Positions 54,456 to 58,162 of a stretch of 58,162 bases of DNA are shown here, piece by piece. The notes beneath the pieces are model-generated. The model worked only from the letters and a program-made list of their open reading frames with translations. It had not been told where the DNA came from and ran no database searches. The stretch is from NCBI RefSeq assembly GCF_020037025.1, contig NZ_JAIQLH010000085.1:1-58162 (forward strand), given 5' to 3'. How positions within the stretch are numbered: position 1 is the first letter of the stretch; every line of letters starts with the position of its first letter. The DNA is from Streptomyces huiliensis (GTDB lineage: Bacteria > Actinomycetota > Actinomycetes > Streptomycetales > Streptomycetaceae). Position numbers and translations under genes: made by a program.

Positions 54456-54520
54456 GCCCCTGTCCCTCCCCCAGAGGGGGCACCCCCAGCCCTCAAACGC
54501 CGGACGGGCTGAAGTCGGCC
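54456..54520. repeat. Interspersed inverted repeat of Streptomyces type
   Basis: cagccc at 54487 and gggctg ending 54511 flank tcaaacgccggac; cctccccca-gaggggg forms a second hairpin just before. From general knowledge, cagcccgtccggcgtttgagg-like elements are scattered between Streptomyces genes in many copies. Confidence 0.6.
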
Positions 54521-54546
54521 CCGCCCCCAGCGACCAAGATCGCTGG

Positions 54547-55161
54547 ATGCACAATGCACGTATGCCGACAACGACGCCGGCGGCCCTCCACGACGCCGCC
54601 CCCATCAGCCGCATCCTCGCCCGCGCCTTCGACAGCGACCCCATGATGCGCTGGTTCTTCCCGGACGAACCCTCGCGAGAGGCCTCGCTGGCCGCCTACT
54701 TCTCGACGATCTTCACCCGGCAGTACGCGCTCAACGGCGTCTGCGAACGCACCGAGAACGCCGCCGCGTTCTGGGTGGCGCCGGAGGCGCAGGAGAAGGC
54801 CGTTCCCGACGCGGAGACCATCCAGGAGCTGGTGGCCCTGCTCGGCGACCGGGCCGGACTGTTCGGGGAGGCCGTCGAGACGGCCGCCCGGCACACGCCC
54901 CAGGAGCCGCACTGGTCCCTGGCATTGATAGGCGCCGACCCGGCCGCCCAGGGCCGGGGGGAGGGGTCCGCCCTGCTGCGCTCCGGCCTGGCCAAGGCCG
55001 ACGCGTCGGGCATGCCCGTCTACCTGGAGTCCTCCAAGGAGTCCAACATCCCCGTCTACGAGCACTTCGGCTTCACCGTGCGCGAGGAGATGAAGCTGCC
55101 GGGCGGCGGCCCCACGCTGTGGGGCATGTGGCGCGCGCCGCGCCGCCCGGCCGACGCCTGA
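54547..55161 (+). CDS. GNAT-family acetyltransferase
   Basis: A 204-residue GNAT: AAPISRILARAFDSDPMMRW start, LALIGADPAAQGRGEGSALL acetyl-CoA loop, VYLESSKESNIPVYEHFGF end. This subgroup includes puromycin-type and polyamine acetyltransferase relatives. ATG at 54562 is an alternative start. Confidence 0.85.
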   Translation: MHNARMPTTTPAALHDAAPISRILARAFDSDPMMRWFFPDEPSREASLAAYFSTIFTRQYALNGVCERTENAAAFWVAPEAQEKAVPDAETIQELVALLGDRAGLFGEAVETAARHTPQEPHWSLALIGADPAAQGRGEGSALLRSGLAKADASGMPVYLESSKESNIPVYEHFGFTVREEMKLPGGGPTLWGMWRAPRRPADA

Positions 55162-55176
55162 GGTGCCGAGCCGCCC

Positions 55177-55572
55177 CTACGGACGGACGTAGGGGCGGGT
55201 CATGATCTCCATGTTGTGACCCGACGGGTCCTCGAAGTACGCCCCGCGCCCGCCGAACAGGCCGTTGACCCGGCCCGGTTCGGTGTGGTGCGGGTCGGCG
55301 TAGTACGTGACCCCGAGGGCCTCCAGCCGGGCGATCATGCCGTCGAACCGCTCCTCGGGCACGAGGAACGCGTAGTGCTGGGACTGGACGGGCTCGTCGC
55401 GCTTCTCGTAGTAGTCGAGCGTCACGCCGTTGCCGAGGTCGACCGGGAGGAACGGCCCGAAGGGGGCGCCGACCTCCAGGCCGAGGACGGCGGCGAGGAA
55501 GTCCGCCGACAGTCGGCGGTCCGCGGCGTAGACGACGGTGTGGTTCAGCTGGACGGCGGGGGATGTGGGCAT
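55177..55572 (-). CDS. VOC-family (glyoxalase) protein
   Basis: A 131-residue VOC protein: VQLNHTVVYAADRRLSADFL, a middle GVTLDYYEKRD, and AYFEDPSGHNMEIMTRPY. The His in LNHTVV, His in QHYAFLV and Glu in NMEIM can form a metal site, so it may be an active isomerase or dioxygenase-type enzyme. Substrate unknown. ATG at 55572 follows GGAGAG. Confidence 0.87.
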   Translation of the reverse strand: MPTSPAVQLNHTVVYAADRRLSADFLAAVLGLEVGAPFGPFLPVDLGNGVTLDYYEKRDEPVQSQHYAFLVPEERFDGMIARLEALGVTYYADPHHTEPGRVNGLFGGRGAYFEDPSGHNMEIMTRPYVRP

Positions 55573-55777
55573 GGCGTGAGATCTCTCCGTGTCTGGGGTT
55601 CGCTGATGCGCGCGCGGCGCCGCGCGAAGGGCGCCGGCCGGAAGGCAGGACAACGGAGAGAAGGGCGGGGCTCGTGCCCGCCTCGGGCTCACGCCGAGGC
55701 CGGGAACCCTGTTCGTGCGTGGCGCATGGCCGACCCGGCAGTCACACGGCGACTCTATCGCACGGGTTGACGGAGCG

Positions 55778-56602
55778 TCAGTATGCGGGGTGCCGCACCG
55801 CGGTCACCGCCACGGCGGCGTACCGCAGGGTGAACGAGCCCCCCAGCGCGTCGACGGCGGCGCCGACGCCGTCCCGCACCCGCTCCAGGACGTCCGGCGG
55901 AAGCCCCGTGTGGCCGCCCGTGGTGGGCAGTTGGTCCAGCCACTCGTCCCGGGTGTACGCCCGCTCCCAGTCGAACCGCCACCGCTCGGGCGCGCCGAAC
56001 GCGCCCGCGCCCCGGATGCCGTCGGCCGCCCGCTCGCACAGCGGCAGGTAGGGGTCCGGGCCGGTAGCCCACTGCCGGGCGGCGAGCGAGCCGGGCAGGA
56101 GCCGGTCGTAGACCGCGGCGAACGCCCCGGCCACCTCGGGCGACGGCAGTGCCGCGTTCCAGAACACGGCCAGCCGGCCGCCCGGCCGCAGTACCGCGGC
56201 GGCCTTCGCCGGGCCCGCGGCGGGGTCGATCCAGTGCCAGGTCTGCCCGGAGACGACGGTGTCGAAGGTCCGGCCGGCGGGGTCCCAGGTCTCGAAGGCG
56301 CCGGTCTCGACGTCGAGTCCGCCGCGCCGCGCCCAGGCGGCCATCCGGTCGTCGATCTCGACGCCGAGGACGGTGTGGCCGGCCGCGCGGAACTGCCGGG
56401 CGGCGATGCCGGTTCCGGTGCCGACGTCGAGGAGGTCGGGCCCGGGGCTTTCGGCGGTGATCCGGCGTGCCAGCGCGTCGGGGTAGCGGGGCCGCGTCCG
56501 GTCGTACCGTTCGGGATCCCTGCCGAACGACTCCGCGACGCGGCGGGCAAGATGAGGTGCGTGAGCTGAGGGACGTGCTCCCTCGGGCAAGGGAGTGGGC
56601 AT
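55778..56602 (-). CDS. Class I SAM-dependent methyltransferase
   Basis: A 274-residue methyltransferase: LLDVGTGTGIAARQFRAAG (motif I), VLGVEIDDRMAAWAR (motif II), and TVVSGQTWHWIDP. It is divergent from a TetR regulator and its ATG lies inside one of two tandem palindromes, so the repressor should block translation start and transcription together. No good ribosome site is visible before the ATG. The substrate is unknown. Confidence 0.85.
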   Translation of the reverse strand: MPTPLPEGARPSAHAPHLARRVAESFGRDPERYDRTRPRYPDALARRITAESPGPDLLDVGTGTGIAARQFRAAGHTVLGVEIDDRMAAWARRGGLDVETGAFETWDPAGRTFDTVVSGQTWHWIDPAAGPAKAAAVLRPGGRLAVFWNAALPSPEVAGAFAAVYDRLLPGSLAARQWATGPDPYLPLCERAADGIRGAGAFGAPERWRFDWERAYTRDEWLDQLPTTGGHTGLPPDVLERVRDGVGAAVDALGGSFTLRYAAVAVTAVRHPAY

Positions 56603-56631
56603 GCGCCCACTCTAGTGGGCGAGTGCCCACT
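56594..56631. promoter_or_regulatory. Two tandem TetR-type operators
   Basis: agtgggc-N4-gcccact occurs twice, at 56594-56611 and 56614-56631, each with perfect 7-bp arms. The copies are 20 bp apart (about two helical turns) and lie between the methyltransferase and TetR genes; the first covers the methyltransferase ATG. Confidence 0.78.
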
Positions 56632-56667
56632 TGTCAGGGGGCGGCCGGTGGAAGGGAGCGGTACGCG

Positions 56668-57261
56668 ATGCCGACGGGCGTGGCCATGCGGGATGCGCGG
56701 GAGCAGCTGTTCGACGCGGCGGAACGGGTCCTGCTCCGGGCCGGTCCGGCCGCGCTGACCAGCCGGGCCGTCACCGAGGAGGCGGGGTGCGCCAAGGGCG
56801 TCCTGCACCGGCACTTCGCCGACTTCGACGCCTTCCTCGCCGGCCTGGTGCTGGACCGCGCCCGACGGATCGGGGAACAGGGCGCGGCCCTCCGCGCCGC
56901 CGCCGGGACGGGCGACGTCATCGGCCGGCTCGCCGACGCCCTCACCGGCCTGTTCGAGTCGGTGGCCGTGGCGATCGTCGGGCTCGTCACCTCCCGGGAC
57001 GGGCTCCGGGCCCGGCTGCGCGACGAACGGCCCACCGGCGTACCACTCCTGACGGACGCGGCGGCCGTCCTCGCCTCCTACCTCGCCGCCGAGCGTGACC
57101 TGGGCCGCCTCGCCCCCGACGCCGACGTCGACGTTCTCGCCCCCACGCTGATCGGCGCCGCGCACCTGCTCTTCGCCGACCGGACGGGCCCGCCGCCCGG
57201 GGCGGACGCGGTGCGGAGGACCGTCGCGGCGGTGGTGGGCGGGGTCGTGCGCCTTCAGTGA
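56668..57261 (+). CDS. TetR-family regulator
   Basis: A 197-residue repressor: LFDAAERVLLRAGPAALTSR, then the helix-turn-helix AVTEEAGCAKGVLHRHFADF. ATG at 56668 has GAAGGGAG upstream. It probably binds the tandem palindromes 40-70 bp upstream and controls itself and the methyltransferase. It overlaps the deaminase gene convergently by 7 bp. Confidence 0.88.
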   Translation: MPTGVAMRDAREQLFDAAERVLLRAGPAALTSRAVTEEAGCAKGVLHRHFADFDAFLAGLVLDRARRIGEQGAALRAAAGTGDVIGRLADALTGLFESVAVAIVGLVTSRDGLRARLRDERPTGVPLLTDAAAVLASYLAAERDLGRLAPDADVDVLAPTLIGAAHLLFADRTGPPPGADAVRRTVAAVVGGVVRLQ

Positions 57262-57821
57262 TCGCGCGTGGTGTGCCGGCGCAGCCGTCGGGCCTCCTGG
57301 AAGAGGCGGTTCGTGCGGTCCGCCAGGACGCCGCCCAGGAGCAGGTCCGGCGTGTAGAAGGGGCGGGCGGCGGCGGCCACTTCCCGGGCGGACAGCGCGA
57401 TCTGGTGGAGCCCGGCGCGGCGGAGCTCGTCGATCGAACTGCCCCAGACGACGCGCCGTACGTTCGCCCAGACCAGCGCGCTCATGCACATCGGGCAGGG
57501 CTCGCCCGTGGTGTAGAGCGTGGTGTCGGCCCAGCCGCGGTTGCCGTGGCGGCGTACGTAGTCGTTCATCGCGGCCATCTCCCCGTGCAGGACCGGGTTG
57601 TTCCGCATGGTGTTGACGCCGCTCGCCAGGACGTCGCCGTCGCGCGTGCCGACGATCACCGCGCCGAAGGGGTAGGCGGGGTTCTCCCCGGCTTCTTCGA
57701 TGGCCAGTCGCATGAACCGCTCGTGATCGGAGCCGGTGTCCGGGGGTGCGGGCCGCTCGGTGGGGCGTGGCAGCGCCGCGCCGGCCGCCGTCTCCAGGAA
57801 CCTGCGTCTGCCCAGGATCAC
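57255..57821 (-). CDS. Nucleoside/guanine deaminase-like protein with Tat-like N-terminus
   Basis: A 188-residue cytidine-deaminase-fold protein. The zinc site is HGE in VLHGEMAAMND and PCPMC in TGEPCPMCMSALVW. The N-terminus GRRRFLETAAGAALP looks like a short twin-arginine signal, unusual for this cytoplasmic family, which includes guanine deaminases. GTG at 57821 overlaps the upstream TetR stop by 4 bp. Export, if real, would suggest scavenging of nucleobases. Confidence 0.82.
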   Translation of the reverse strand: MILGRRRFLETAAGAALPRPTERPAPPDTGSDHERFMRLAIEEAGENPAYPFGAVIVGTRDGDVLASGVNTMRNNPVLHGEMAAMNDYVRRHGNRGWADTTLYTTGEPCPMCMSALVWANVRRVVWGSSIDELRRAGLHQIALSAREVAAAARPFYTPDLLLGGVLADRTNRLFQEARRLRRHTTRDH

Positions 57822-58162
57822 GCGCCTCCTTCGCCGGCCGCCCGGTGGTGGCCGAGGAGGTCGTCGACCTCGGCCTGGAACAGCAGGGCCGGATCGACGT
57901 CCATGCCCGCGAAGTGGCCCGCGAGTTCCAGGGACAGGACGCCGTGCAGCCGGGTCCAGAAGACGAGGGCGCCGTGCTCGGACGCCAGCGTTTCGACCAG
58001 GGTCGCCATGATCCCGTCGGAGATGCCGGTGATGTCCTCGGGCGCCCGGTAGCCGGGGACGGGGGTGCCGTAGATCAGCAGGTACCGCTGGGGGTCCGCC
58101 AGCGCCCAGTCGCGCCAGGCGTGGGCCAGTCCGGCCGGTCCCGCTCCGGCGGCGGAGGCGGC
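57818..58162 (-). CDS. TetR-family regulator, C-terminal part (WHG domain), cut by window end
   Basis: The frame stays open to the last base of the window. It shows LAHAWRDWALADPQRYLLIYG and VPGYRAPEDITGISDGI, typical of the C-terminal domain of TetR_C_33/WHG regulators; the DNA-binding domain lies outside. The stop overlaps the deaminase start (GTGA), so the two form an operon. Confidence 0.82.
   Translation of the reverse strand, partial: AASAAGAGPAGLAHAWRDWALADPQRYLLIYGTPVPGYRAPEDITGISDGIMATLVETLASEHGALVFWTRLHGVLSLELAGHFAGMDVDPALLFQAEVDDLLGHHRAAGEGGA

Overview
The window is 58 kb of very GC-rich actinomycete chromosome. GTG starts, GTGA/ATGA stop-start overlaps, DUF397/XRE pairs, STAS/HATPase regulators, a CGNR regulator and an interspersed inverted repeat of Streptomyces type all point to Streptomyces or a close relative. 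The species cannot be named from the sequence. Both ends cut a gene: an S9 peptidase at the left and a TetR regulator at the right.

Layout. (1) 2-1786: end of a prolyl-oligopeptidase-family gene, then about 1 kb without a convincing gene. (2) 2.8-13.0 kb: a catecholate-siderophore type locus behind a near-perfect iron box. It holds dhbA, dhbC, dhbE, dhbB, an EntF-like condensation-adenylation protein and an Sfp-type phosphopantetheinyl transferase. Its oddities are the main result here. The NRPS-like protein has lost key catalytic motifs in both domains, carries a roughly 250-residue repeat insertion in the middle of the A domain, and has no carrier or thioesterase domain. The isochorismatase lacks the usual aryl carrier domain. 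DhbC and the PPTase carry long disordered N-terminal tails. (3) 13-18 kb: a LapA-like protein, tRNA-Lys, a two-component system and a divergent ABC exporter. (4) 18-29 kb: exported amidohydrolase, phosphoesterase, glycine-rich exported protein, beta-trefoil-like protein, an anti-sigma/antagonist pair, and a diaminopropionate ammonia-lyase with a divergent LysR regulator. (5) 29-36 kb: MarR with a broken MFS gene, an oxygenase-like/glycosyltransferase pair, a second identical tRNA-Lys, and a lower-GC island with three tiny genes, an XRE/DUF397 pair and two membrane proteins. (6) 36-43 kb: CPBP protease, SDR and GNAT genes mixed with a frameshifted MpaB-family gene and a chimeric nuclease/SGNH pseudogene. 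(7) 42.5-58 kb: many small regulator-target pairs (TetR/darcynin, PadR/SnoaL, CGNR/PPOX, TetR/methyltransferase), a glycosyltransferase, a ketosynthase with Ser in place of the active-site Cys, small exported proteins, and a TetR/deaminase pair.

Two themes recur. First, in-frame low-complexity expansions sit inside otherwise conserved proteins: DhbC, the NRPS, the PPTase, the histidine kinase ATP lid, the ABC ATPase and two membrane proteins. Second, several proteins keep their fold motifs but have lost catalytic residues: the NRPS C and A domains, the 2OG-oxygenase-like protein and the ketosynthase; the STAS protein has lost its phosphorylatable serine. All function calls come from motif reading by eye; no database search was possible.
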